Assembly (NCBI RefSeq): GCF_012489685.1
Contig: NC_080042.1
Span: 6,512,501 to 6,576,500 of the forward strand
Reading direction: 5' to 3'
DNA length: 64,000 nt
Origin: Lotus japonicus
Taxonomy: Eukaryota; Streptophyta; Magnoliopsida; Fabales; Fabaceae
Every line of letters starts with the position of its first letter. Position 1 is the first letter of the stretch. The notes under the pieces are model-generated. The model saw only the letters and a list, made by a program, of their open reading frames with translations, searched no databases and was not told where the DNA came from. Shown here piece by piece: positions 10,839 through 21,348 of this stretch. Made by a program: the position numbers and the translations under genes.

Positions 10839-12459
10839 CTTTTTTTTTTCGAAAGAAGAGAATAATATATAGATAACAATAGAGTCATTACAACACGACA
10901 TCAAAAAGCCAAAAAAAAAGACTAGCTAAACTAGAGAACAAACGGCACAAAACTGCCAGCAAAAGAAAGGTAAGTGCCAACAAGGCAAAAACTACTAGCT
11001 ACTAGGAACTGAAATGAATACAGAATGTAGCAGATCCCTAACAGCATAACAGGAATGATTTTCAGAAAAAAAAATGCACGGAAACCTTGGAAAAAATGCC
11101 CTATATTCCACTTCAGATCACCTCACTTGTGCAGCCAGAAAAACCATAAATAAAACAGATAAAATGGCATCAGACCAAAGCCATATTGCAACATCAGACA
11201 TAAACCAGATTGCTTGTAATAATGCCTCAATGTAGCAGCTCCCAAACTGTATAGTAGCAAAGAAATACATGAAATCTGCACCAAAAACTTGGACCAAATG
11301 CCATATATTTCACTTAAGATCACCAACTCTGTACAGCCAAATAACCGAAAAGAAAACAGGTAAAAAATGCCTCAGACAGAAACCAGATTCCAGATAATTA
11401 TGCCTCAACATACCAGTGAAAAACCAGCTATTCAGTGATTGTATTCAGTTCCTCAACATAGCCCAGATTTCAGTTTGTCTAGAGCACCCTGTCTTAGCAA
11501 GATAATCAGCCAAATGATTTGATTCTCTGAAAATATGAGATATCGCTAACCAATCAACTTCAACACATAATGAGTCAATCAAGTTGAGGTCTTGAATTAA
11601 CTTCCAAGGCCTATTAACCTTGTTAACGACCCATCCTACAACTAGTGCAGAATCACTCTCTATTAAGATGTGCCTCGACTGAAATTGGTGACAAAAAATG
11701 AGAGCATGAAGGATTGCTTTCACTTCAGCCTCATAAGCCCAAAGGTCCCCAGTAGCTTTAGAAAAAATACCTCTGGTTTGTCTTTCTGAATCCTTAAGAA
11801 TGCCTCCAATGCCACTCCTTCCCGGCATACCATGTGAGGAGCCATCGACATTGAATTTAAAAGACCTCGCGGGTGGTGGAGTCCAATGATTGATGCGACT
11901 TCTAATCTTTGGAGCTTTCAATCTAATCTCCTCAAAATTCAGTAGGAAATCGCTGCTACTGTACGGGCACTCCCGCCACCAAGCTTTAATCCACCAAGCA
12001 ATCCGAGAAATGTGCAAGTCCCATATCTGTTCCAAATTGAATTCCTTGTCTTGAAAAATAAGATCATTACGTCCTAGCCATATAGACCAGCAAAGTGAAT
12101 AAGGAATCAAATCCCATAGACCAGTATCTGATTTTGCCCTTAGTTCTGGCCACTCATCCAGTAAATCTATAACGGTCCTCGGGCAGCACCATGTCACACC
12201 CTCTCGGTGAAGTACACCATACCATAAAGGGTAAGTCTTCTCACAAGCTAACAACAAATGTGTTACTGATTCAACTACCAAACCACACAAACTACAACGC
12301 CCTTCATTTTCCAATGTCATACCTTTCCACTAGATTACTCTTGACAGCAATTTTATTATAAACCGCTTGCCAAAGAAACAATGATAATTTCGGTGGAATA
12401 ATTTTACGGAGTCGTTTAGGAATGTTCCAAGCACCAGACAAAGGAGATAAGAGGCGTAA
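10839..12459 (-). mobile_element. LINE (L1-type) 3' half, left part
   Basis: Coding remnant at 11445-12459 plus a ~600-bp 3' untranslated part ending in an A-tail (T-run at 10839-10849). The 3' part has an imperfect ~200-bp repeat (about 11040-11200 and 11240-11400). The LINE continues at 33847-34140 beyond Tek-A. Joining at the CGTAA duplication restores a continuous reading frame, so this was one element. Confidence 0.88.
11445..12459 (-). pseudogene. LINE reverse transcriptase C-terminus plus RNase H-like domain
   Basis: The upstream part carries the zinc-binding region found after plant L1-type reverse transcriptases (CSLCG, then THLLLAC). The downstream part is an RNase H-like fold of the RVT_3 type: FNVDGSS, YEAEVKAILHAL and ESDS give the usual D, E and D positions, ending with NHLADYLAK. 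The frame to 12320 is open for 291 codons. A frameshift near 12320 separates it from the segment that runs to Tek-A at 12459. The RT palm itself is absent from the window, so the copy is 5'-truncated and inactive. Confidence 0.87.
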
Positions 12460-13124
12460 TGTAAGGCCCAAGTTTTTAAGCTTTGGATAAGTGAATAAAA
12501 TATAAGAGTTTATTTGATTAAATAAATTTATGAAGGAAAAGGTTCAGGACAAGTCCAAGGATTGTATCAAAAAAACCGATAAGAGTTATAGCACGACTAA
12601 CATTCGCCTAATCCTAGGTCAAAGGCTTTAGTGAATAGTTAATTTACACATTAGGACACGATGGAAACTAATTCCAAAAATCTTCAGAGAAATGTTAGAA
12701 CTTCTCTTTTTCGTCTATAAACAAGTGTTTCGATGCGAAAGCCTGGAATGTACGAACGCCAAATTCCAATTCTCGGAAGTTTGCCGAAACGGAATCCCTG
12801 ATAGTTCAAGAAACCTGAAATCAACGGACGATGAAGACTTTTTCCATTCGAAGCTTCAAATGAAGATTCCACCCGCGTTCGCCTATTTCTCTCGTTATTT
12901 CTAATCTTTCTTCAGAAGGAAGTTTTCTCTTCCGATGATCACTGCAAAAAGTAGTTTTTCGGGATAAACCGACTCACACCGACTTTGGATCGTTTGGTTT
13001 AATTCCAAGAATCCTGTTTTGAGATCTGGAATTCTGTCGCCAGAACCTATCTTAGAATTCGCAGAGGAACGCGCAGGAAAAATCGGAATCGCGAAAAAAT
13101 CATTTTTCCGCATTTTCCAAAACC

Positions 13125-13132
13125 TATAAATA
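13125..13132 (+). promoter_or_regulatory. TATA box of Tek-A 5' LTR
   Basis: TATAAATA in a conserved setting (AAACC-TATAAATA-GCTAG). If it is the core promoter, RNA would start near 13155-13165. The following bases up to a donor-like GAG/GTATAG (GT at 13275-13276) lack any ATG. Confidence 0.65.
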
Positions 13133-13936
13133 GCTAGAAAAATGAGATATTTTGCAAAACTCACCCATTTCCCTTGCTCAAACCCGCGGCCAAGAGAGGA
13201 GAAGAGGAGGAAGTTGATCTTCGCGGATTCTTGCCCGTTTGCTTCACCGATCATTGCTAATCGAAGACCTCGAGGTATAGTTACTATCCCTCGCTTCCGG
13301 TCGTCATTTCCGTCAATTTTCTCTAGACTTTTCTGAGCTCAAAGTTTTGAGGTTTTTGGAAAATTGTCCAAATAGCTTGATTTCTCTGTCTAAACATCTT
13401 CCCTACATGCCCAAGAGCACTTCTGTCGGATTAGTTTTTCCGTAATGTCGCCGAAATTCCGCCGGAATCAATTTTTGCATCAAATACCCATTTTTAAGCA
13501 AAGTCGCAACCTTTAAGCTGAAAACTATCGACTTGGCTTAGTGCTAGTAGGATTAGTCGTCATAAACGTCGTTGTTGACGTCCCCATCCAATTCGTTTTT
13601 CAAAAATCCAGTTTTGAAATTCTGAGCTGAAAATAATGACCAAACTACCCCTATATCAGTTTTCGATCCGAAAATTTTTCCGAGCTTAGATTCGCCTTAG
13701 TTACGGCTAATGATAACCTAGGAACCAAGTTTGATCGAAGAAAAATCGACCCTCCCAATTAGGAAAAGTGGCCGAGAGCTATACCAAGGGGGGGAGGAAA
13801 TCCGACTTTTTCGAAAACTTGTCCTAACGCGTTAGATTGTCGTACCACGGAGTTCGTAGTGTTCCGTGTAACCCTAGGACTTATTGTTTGCTGAGCTTTT
13901 GACTCATTGTGTTGATTTTTTTGACTTTTGCTTAAG

Positions 13937-14014
13937 GTTCATTTGAGGAGTTTCCTGGAGATCAAGGAGAGGAGCGTGAAGGAACTTGTGAGGAGGAAGC
14001 TGGAAGAACTACAG
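13937..14014 (+). other. Conserved 78-nt exon-like segment, Tek-A 5' LTR
   Basis: Flanked by TTAAG on the left and GTGAGG on the right, so it looks like an exon with acceptor and donor. It has no ATG and is open in one frame. The 3' LTR has the same segment at 31207-31284. Confidence 0.55.
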
Positions 14015-15383
14015 GTGAGGGCTACTCTCTGAATTACTAGATAATGCTTTAGGTGTCGTCGAATTCGACTTGATTTATGTGTTATGCACTTAATTGCTAA
14101 ATGTCTGAAATGATTTCTAAGGCTTCGGCCGATCTTGTTGAGTACTTGATGCCATGATATTGTGTGCTAAATGATTCACATGTTATGTGCTAAATGGTTA
14201 ATCTAGGATGTGTTGGAATATGCTGTTTATGTTTATTGATTGAGCTGATCTATTTATGTTATTCCACTTATATCTGTGATACTGAGGAGTGAGGATTACG
14301 GGCAAGTCATGCCGAAATTTTATGAGATTTTTGAGAGATATTGAAAGGACGAACGGAGTTCGGGCCTTGTTATGTTTTAATGGATCGAGACCTTCTCAGA
14401 AATTATTTGGGATTATGGGATCCCTGAAACTCATAGGAACGTTATAAGACTAAAAGAAACCTATTTTCTCAAGGAAAATTCATAAGACATTAATCAATCT
14501 CGAAAACCCTTGAACAATGATAACAACCTTAGATAAGAGCTTAGAGCTTGTATATTAGTTTTGAAAACACTACTAGAAAAACTAGTTTTCACATCGGGTA
14601 TTTTTGAGTTTTAACATCGGTTTTTATCCGATGTAAACAATGTTGATGTGGTATCTCCTAACCTTTTCACATCGGGTTTATAACCGATGTGAAAAGTATA
14701 CCTTTCACATCGGTTAAGTCAACCAACTGATGTGAAATGTACACTTTTCACATCGGTTAAGTCAGCCGACTGATGTGAAATGTACACTTTTCACATCGGT
14801 TCTGTCATCCAACCGATGTGAAATGTATACTTTTCACATCGGTTAGACAAAAAACCGATGTGAAATGTGTATACTTTTCACATCGGTTACACAAAAAACC
14901 GATGTGAAAAGTATAGACTGAAAACCGATGTGAATGCTCAACCAGTTTTTTTTTTTTTCACACAAATTTGACCTGAATATACATATTTTTTTAATGAAAA
15001 TTTATTAAAATAAAAAGAGATCTTGAGAACACACTCTCTCAAGTGAGTTAAACATCCAAGGTCCCAGCAAAAAAGAAAACATAATAGCCTAAAAGAACTA
15101 GAAGAATTCAGCAATTCTAGTTCTTTAAATGTAGTTAAACAGCAACTATGGAAAGGCAATAACTAAATGGACAGATTAGCAAGATGGAAGAGTTTTGCAA
15201 TGGCCGGAATAGTTTGCCGGAGCTAGAGTGGCTGGAAGAGTTCGCCGAATTCGTGAAGAGGAAGGTGTAAATCTGAGACGTCTGATAAATAACAAAAACA
15301 TGGAAATGCAATTAATAAATGGACAGATTAGCATTTTTTGAAATGAATGATGGAACATGAAAGTGGTAACCAAGTAAACTCAC

Positions 15384-15508
15384 CAATAGCAAAGTCAACT
15401 AGGCCAGCAGCTACCGCTAGAGCTGAACCACTTGAAGAACCTCCAGGAATGCAAGACGACAACAGAGGATTGGTTGGTATCCCATAATGCTTGTTCTCAC
15501 CAGAAATC
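15384..15508 (-). pseudogene. Captured exon of an amidase-signature protein (AMI1/TOC64-like)
   Basis: On the minus strand a 125-nt stretch reads GENKHYGIPTNP and then IPGGSSSGSALAVAAGLVDF. GGSSSGS is the amidase signature that carries the catalytic serine and its neighbours. The wording before and after is most like plant indole-3-acetamide amidase (AMI1) and the related outer chloroplast protein TOC64. The segment begins after CAG and ends at G/GTGAGT, so intron edges were captured too. This points to copying from genomic DNA and not from mRNA. A single exon cannot make a working enzyme, so this is a gene fragment inside the CACTA element. Confidence 0.8.
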
Positions 15509-17193
15509 CTGTCATGCCACCCACAATAAGTGAAATTAAATCACTCCTGAATCAGAAATCTAATTAATTCTTATGTAGAAAGCATCATAATCACTTCTAA
15601 GAATCACTTTAAGAAGATGCTTGAATGAAGAGGCAAGGTTCATGAAAATGAGAAGAAAAGGTTAGCACAAGAGCCAACTAATATCTGGAAAACAAACACA
15701 GTGACACAATAACCCAACAAAGAAACAAAGATAGAACCTAGCAATTACACAACACACTCTAATTGCATAATCTACTTCCCACCGCTATCAGATAAGAAAA
15801 TGACCCAACACTAGTCAGCAAGGCTTAAACAAACCTGTGTCATGTTTGTGGCAAAAACCATAGCAACATTGTGTGCTTTACATGTTATATAAAATAGCAA
15901 GTACCAATCAGTTTCTTGTACAGGGGCACAAGTACCAATCAGTTAGGAAACTGACACTAACAATAGAACAATAAAGCCACAAATCAATACTAACATGTAA
16001 AATTTTCTTGTCACTAACAAAGAAACCTGCACTAAGTAGCACTATATAAGATATTAGATATATCAAGTCAATCAAGTCAATGACTAAATTCAAATAATAT
16101 CTCAAAAACAGTTAGATTTTTACACTTGTATGGAGTAATATAGATGAAGCTTTCTTTCCTAGAAACTTGAGATTTATTATGGCTTTAGGTACTTATATAT
16201 CATATGCTAGTATCTCACTTATAAAGGAATACATTTTCACTAAAACTCAAAAGCTACTACTGCCAAATGTCATGAATATGGAGAAGAATGGTCATAACTA
16301 TCCCCTAAGTGCGTCAAAGAACAAAATGATTTCGGCATATTCTTGGCTTTGCCAAGATCTTAAGAACAACACAGGAAAAAAAACCTAAGAGGTTGGTGCT
16401 CAGCTACTAAGCCAAATAACTTCTCTGATCTCTAAGCTATGGTGGAAATTAGAGAAACAGTAGCCCCAATAGCTAAATATATCTACATCCCCACCTCAAA
16501 GAATTCAAAAACATGGAAGTTTCACAACCATATTAGACATACAAATTTACATCCTCAGCAATCAGAACATATCCAAATCTAAAAAGAGAATAGCATTCTA
16601 ATGGAGACTATAGAAAAGATGAGATTGTTTAGAAGAATATGCAAACAAGAGTACACACACTAATATAAAGATATAGATTATAAAGAAAACAAAATATAAA
16701 TCAGAAAACCAATATAAAGATGTAGAGAAATCATATCTTAAAGAAAATCAATATATATATATATATATATATGTGTGCAGATGAATAAAAAAAACTAATA
16801 TAAAGATATAGATTATAAAGAAAACAAAATCAGTACTTTATTGATCCTATGAATGGAAAACAGGAGCATAAAAGGCTAAGAGGAGTATAAGGTTTGGTAG
16901 TGCTTTTCTTTGCGAATCTACTATTATAGTTTAGTTGTGTTCTTATAATTTTTCTGGTGAAATGCAAAAATTATTACTGGTATTATAATGAAGGTTGCTC
17001 TCTCAAGTCGGAAGGTAAGATATAATCACTATCCAAAGCCACTTAAATCCCAAAAATCACATGTAGTAAAATCAGTGCTAAACACACGAAAATAGTCCTT
17101 AAATGATAAATTTACTTTTCTTTCAACAACACAGTTAACAACTGAAGCTGAAGTGTTTCTAAGAGAAAGTTAAATTGGTCTATTCACCTCCAA

Positions 17194-17323
17194 TGTTAAT
17201 GACAGCATTTCCAGCAGTTCCGAAGAGACCAGGAGGAGCATCACATCATATTTAGTCTCCAGAAGGCAGCTTTTAATATATTGGTGAACTTTGCTTAATC
17301 TTCTTAGCTTGAGGAAATCTGAA
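17194..17323 (-). pseudogene. Possible second captured exon, unidentified
   Basis: On the minus strand a pyrimidine/GT-rich run ending TTCAG precedes this segment and a GTGAAT follows it, so it looks like an exon. One frame gives DAPPGLFGTAGNAVINIGG at its end but has stops earlier; another frame is open throughout without similarity that I recognise. It could be a decayed part of the captured gene or unrelated. Confidence 0.3.
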
Positions 17324-19159
17324 CTACAAAACACAAAAGACAATGAGAAGCAGTTATTTCCACAATGAAATGAATTTTTAACAAACTAAATTTTATCTTT
17401 ACATCTGAATGTTACTCTTCTACCACCATAACCATGTGACGAAAAACTACTAATTCTCAGTAAGATGTAAAATTAAACAGAAGATTAAGGCCACCTCAGA
17501 TGCCCTTAAGCTTAAAGTTAAGTAAAATAGATCAACATGTAACTTATGATCCCAAAGTCTTATCAATTGAACTGCAACAGAGCATCAATGAGTACTTATG
17601 TATGTATCTTATGACCTATCTATAAGTTGTTTGAATGAGGATATATAAATCCCTGTATAATCAGTAGTATGAGGGTATATAAATCCCTGTACAAGTTGAG
17701 CTCTTTAACAGAAATAGAATTAGTTAGAGCCTGAGTATAGAAACTAACCCACTAAGAGTCTATTCACATAATAAATTATCAGCTTGTAATGACTAAGTAT
17801 ATTGCATACTCTAACAGAATACAATATATCATGGAAAAGACTTCCCAGAAACCAACTACCCTTGAGCTCTGATCACACACCTCTCTTTCATTCATGGGTA
17901 CATTGAAAATATTTACTCAATCCAACTATTCAAGTGTATAACCACATGCCTATGAATTAATCAATTCAAAATCAAGTGAATCAGCATCTGCAAATGGTGA
18001 GACCTTAAAGTTGTATTATGGCTTAGAGTATCATGCAGAGTAGAAAAATGAAAGAATGAATGCTCAAAAGACTACAAAATTCAATTCCTGCATAAATCGA
18101 TTCAAAGCAGGAACGGAAACTGAACAAGAGCATTCTGGAACACAAATCGATTCGAAGCAGGAACACAAAACCAACGGCGCCACCACCAACGGAAGAGTCG
18201 AAGAGGTTTAAAATTAGGGTTTTGATTCACATCTCTCAAGAATTGAATCCCAGGAACGGAAACTGAATCACAGTAACATAATCGAATTGAGAAGAAGCAA
18301 ATATACGTCGATTAAAAAAGAAGCAAAAACACCATTGTACCTGAAGCCAAACGCACAGCAGTCGAAACCAAACAAGGAATGCGCGGCGGAGTCGGAGGGC
18401 GAGGCGGTGGGGCTGAATGTTGATTTCACTTTATCAAAGTTCATGAAAACTCGAAACCAAACAAGGAATTGGAATATTCCGCGAAAACAACCCTTTGATC
18501 TGAAGAAGTTTCAAGAAGGAGGAGTAACGATGGGTGTAATTGGAATTGGGAATCTGAGACGATGAAAAGCGCTTACCATTGCCAGAGAGATCAAAATCAC
18601 GAAGTGAAGAGGATTGTGAGAGTAGAGGAGAGGAATGAGAGGTCGAGGTGATTGACGTGGCGGAAGGAGGTCGGGAAAAGGTGGAGGAAGCTCCGGCGTT
18701 AGAGAGGAGGTGATGGTTGTGACTTAGGTCAGGAAACGGTGGAGGAAGTTCTCGAAGAAAAGAGGGACTTAAGGTTTTTTCGTGAATGGATGAAGTACTT
18801 TTCACATCGGTTATATAATATAACGGATGTGAAAAATAAAGAAAAGAGGGACTTTTTCCAACGGTTATATTATAACCGATGTGAAAAGTACTTCATTAAA
18901 ATTTCAAAAATGCCACCGCATTTAGCTTTCACATCGCTTATTCTAACAACCGTTGTAAAAAGTGTTTCCTAATTACTTTTCACATCAGACATATTCCTAA
19001 CTGATGTGAAAACTATCATAAAAGTTCACTATAATTTCAATATTGCCACCGCGTCATCTTTTACATCAGGTAATTGATTAACCGATGTGAAAACCCTGAT
19101 GTGAAAAGTCTTTTTTCTAGTAGTGAAATATGAGAAGTGTCGTCGAGTCCAAGCTTTGA

Positions 19160-19440
19160 GGAAACTTACAAGTTTCTGAGTATGTTGATACTCTTTTGCT
19201 CGATGAGCAGTTTGTTGTTTGGCTATCTAAAGTTTAGCCGGAAACTATAAGTTTCCAAGTACAATCGTACTCTTTCGCTCGATGAGCAGTTTATTGTTTG
19301 GCTATCTAAAGTTTATCCGGAAACTATAAGTTTCCAAGTACAATCGTACTCTTTCGCTCGATGAGCAGTTTATTGTTTGGCTATCTAAAGTTTAGCCGGG
19401 AACTTTAAGTTCCAAGTACTTTGGTACTCTTTGCTCGCTG
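19160..19440 (+). repeat. ~79-bp tandem repeat in Tek-A 5' LTR
   Basis: Three to four units, each with CGATGAGCAGTTT, GGCTATCTAAAGTTTA and a short palindrome GAAACTATAAGTTTC. The 3' LTR has the same array at about 31869-32160, so the repeat pre-dates this insertion. Confidence 0.88.
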
Positions 19441-20174
19441 AGCAGTTTTTGACCATCAGATGGAGATGAGTCGGATAACTGAAGAAGTTATCATGAATAA
19501 GTACATTCTTTCTTCTTTGATTAGTTCATTTTGTCGCAGAATCGACATTTACCTTAGGGTATTCTTTTAGAGACATTAAGTTATTTAGAACACGTGGCGA
19601 CGTGTCGAGTGAGGTCGGAGACGTTGTTAGGCTAATCACTTTGCATCCATGCACTCATTTTGAGGTTAATACACGGCGTGATACCAGACCTCGGTGGATT
19701 CCAAAATGGTCATAAGACCCGGATTTCCATATTTAGAACACTACGGTGGTTCTTAGTAGCAGACGGAATGGCAGACCTACGAGTTCACTGCTGATCTGAC
19801 TACTTTTGTGTGGTGTAAGAGACACGCGAGCAGGGAGGTACCCACCGTGGCTGGTGTTAGGGCCGTCTCGTTGATGTTCATCCTTCTTCCGGAATGCATC
19901 TTGTTAACCAGCATTGTATTGCATGCAACATACATTCTGACTTAGTTGCTGAGTGTGATTGGTACTTGTTTATCCTATTTGAGGCATGCTAATTGTTATT
20001 ATGATCTTTTATAATCATTGTGATACATGCAACCCTAGGATGTTATCCCTAAACTTATAAGACCAAGAGGCTAATAATTATTATCCTATATATCTGGTTT
20101 TATTATTTATATAATTCTTTGGAGTTGACCCTCGCGTCTTCTGTGTGTGTTTGGGCGGACTACGCCATTGTCAG

Positions 20175-20654
20175 ATGAGTATGGCGGATTGGTTTACGAT
20201 GGTCAGCCCTTCGGGGGGGACGAGATTCGAGATGCTTGACCAGGACGACCCAGGTGCATGGGTGGTCGACTCCGCAGGCCACCGTGCGACCTACTCAGGC
20301 CGGATCATGGAGGACCGTGTTGACCGATTCGGGCGCTTGACGGAGGGGGTATTGAGGAGATATATAGTGAGCTTCAACTTGCCGCCCGGCGTGCATTGTG
20401 GACCCGGTTTGGGAGGACCACCACCACTGCCATCATCTTCGGATGATGAGGACCCCTCTGAGGAGGTGCCAGTGGGTGGGACTCCGACGGAGTCCAGTTC
20501 GTTTACTGCTGCTGTCATCGAGGATCATGGTTCGGGCCCCGAGCCCGAGAGACCAGTGCAGGAGCGCGTCAGGGTAGAGAGAGAGGGCAGCATTGTGTAT
20601 ATCGATCTAGTCGTCTTGGATGCAGATTCGGACGACGACCACGCTAGCATGTAG
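20175..20654 (+). CDS. LTR-internal reading frame, small acidic protein
   Basis: Open for 159 codons from the ATG that directly follows TTGTCAG. It can be extended ten codons upstream to 20145, but the inner ATG matches the starts in S2 and Tek-N2. The product starts MSMADWFTMVSPSGG, has a Pro/Ser/Asp/Glu-rich middle and ends with a hydrophobic VVYIDLVVLD followed by DSDDD. No known domain was recognised. The copy in the 3' LTR (32884-33363) is open over its whole length. S2 keeps both ends with an in-frame deletion of the middle. This suggests selection for coding, but shared DNA descent alone could explain part of it. Function unknown; expression not shown. Confidence 0.45.
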   Translation: MSMADWFTMVSPSGGTRFEMLDQDDPGAWVVDSAGHRATYSGRIMEDRVDRFGRLTEGVLRRYIVSFNLPPGVHCGPGLGGPPPLPSSSDDEDPSEEVPVGGTPTESSSFTAAVIEDHGSGPEPERPVQERVRVEREGSIVYIDLVVLDADSDDDHASM

Positions 20655-21138
20655 GACCGAGTGCTAGTGTGGGCTCCTCGAGTTGGGATTAGTGTAGGAG
20701 TAGTGTCGTAGCTCTGACCGTCATGCTTTCAGATTTGGGACAGGGTAGTTTCCTGCCGGTAGCTTTTTGTGTGGTTTTCTTATGGAGATCACAGAGAGCT
20801 GGTTGGATTTAGGAGGTCTTTTCTTAGGCCGCTGGGCCAACTTGTTCTCAGTTTTTGAGGTATAGTGTTGCGGACACAGGATTTTACCTTGGACTGTACA
20901 TATTGCCTTCGGGCGCTACTTTCTTTCTGTCACCCGTCACTGGAGGTTACTCGTGACGTGGTTTGTATTAGCGGGGCATGTATATATAGTTGTATATTAG
21001 TTTCTTTTATCTTTTGTTGAGGAGTTTATTGTTTTCTGTCTTTAGTTATATTGTCGAAAAAAAATAATTCACGTTTTTTCGCTTAAGTATTTCTTTTGGT
21101 TACTAAAGTGACGCCACCGAAATCGGGGTGTTACATTG

Positions 21139-21150
21139 TGGTATCAGAGC
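21139..21150 (+). promoter_or_regulatory. Primer binding site, initiator-Met tRNA
   Basis: TGGTATCAGAGC, three bases after the LTR end, is the standard match to the 3' end of plant initiator-Met tRNA used by many gypsy and copia elements. Confidence 0.93.
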
Positions 21151-21348
21151 TTAGTCGAGTCTTTCGGGAGTCTTTGGGGAATAGGTCTTCTGTGCTAGGT
21201 TGTGTGACTCTGCAAAGAGTGAAAATTGATTGTCTGCCAAGCGATTTTTCGCTTAGAATTGAATGAAGTTATTGCTTAATCATATTGTATAGTTATATTA
21301 GATGCTATCTTATGATGAGTACTAACTGTTTGTTTGACTTAGCAGAAC

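Larger units (their letters stand above)
14568..19125. mobile_element. Non-autonomous CACTA transposon with captured exon
   Basis: Terminal inverted repeats CACTACTAGAAAAA at both ends and a 3-bp duplication AAA. Direct proof is the 3' LTR of Tek-A, where the same site (about 31835) is uninterrupted. Subterminal arrays of TTTTCACATCGG and its complement in both orientations occupy 14590-14935 and 18795-19120, as is typical for CACTA transposase binding sites. No transposase is visible. The interior is AT-rich, has a (TA)n run at 16750-16772, and contains an amidase exon at 15384-15508. ORF-like stretches near 18290-18800 overlap on both strands and are not convincing genes. Confidence 0.95.
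12460..21135 (+). repeat. Tek-A 5' LTR, containing a CACTA insertion
   Basis: Without the CACTA element and one AAA duplication the LTR is 4115 bp. It has a TATA box at 13125-13132, the 78-nt exon-like segment at 13937-14014, a ~79-bp tandem repeat at 19160-19440 and an LTR reading frame at 20175-20654. It ends immediately before the PBS. Confidence 0.95.

Noticed and set aside
14590..14935. Inverted TTTTCACATCGG repeats considered as hairpin RNA gene
   Set aside because: They match the subterminal repeats expected next to CACTA ends and recur at the other end of the element.
18287..18972. Overlapping frames near the right end of the CACTA element
   Set aside because: Frames on both strands overlap each other and the subterminal repeats; no similarity recognised.
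20291..20518. Minus-strand frame opposite the LTR reading frame
   Set aside because: Mirror of the GC-rich, biased sense frame; no start context and absent from S2.
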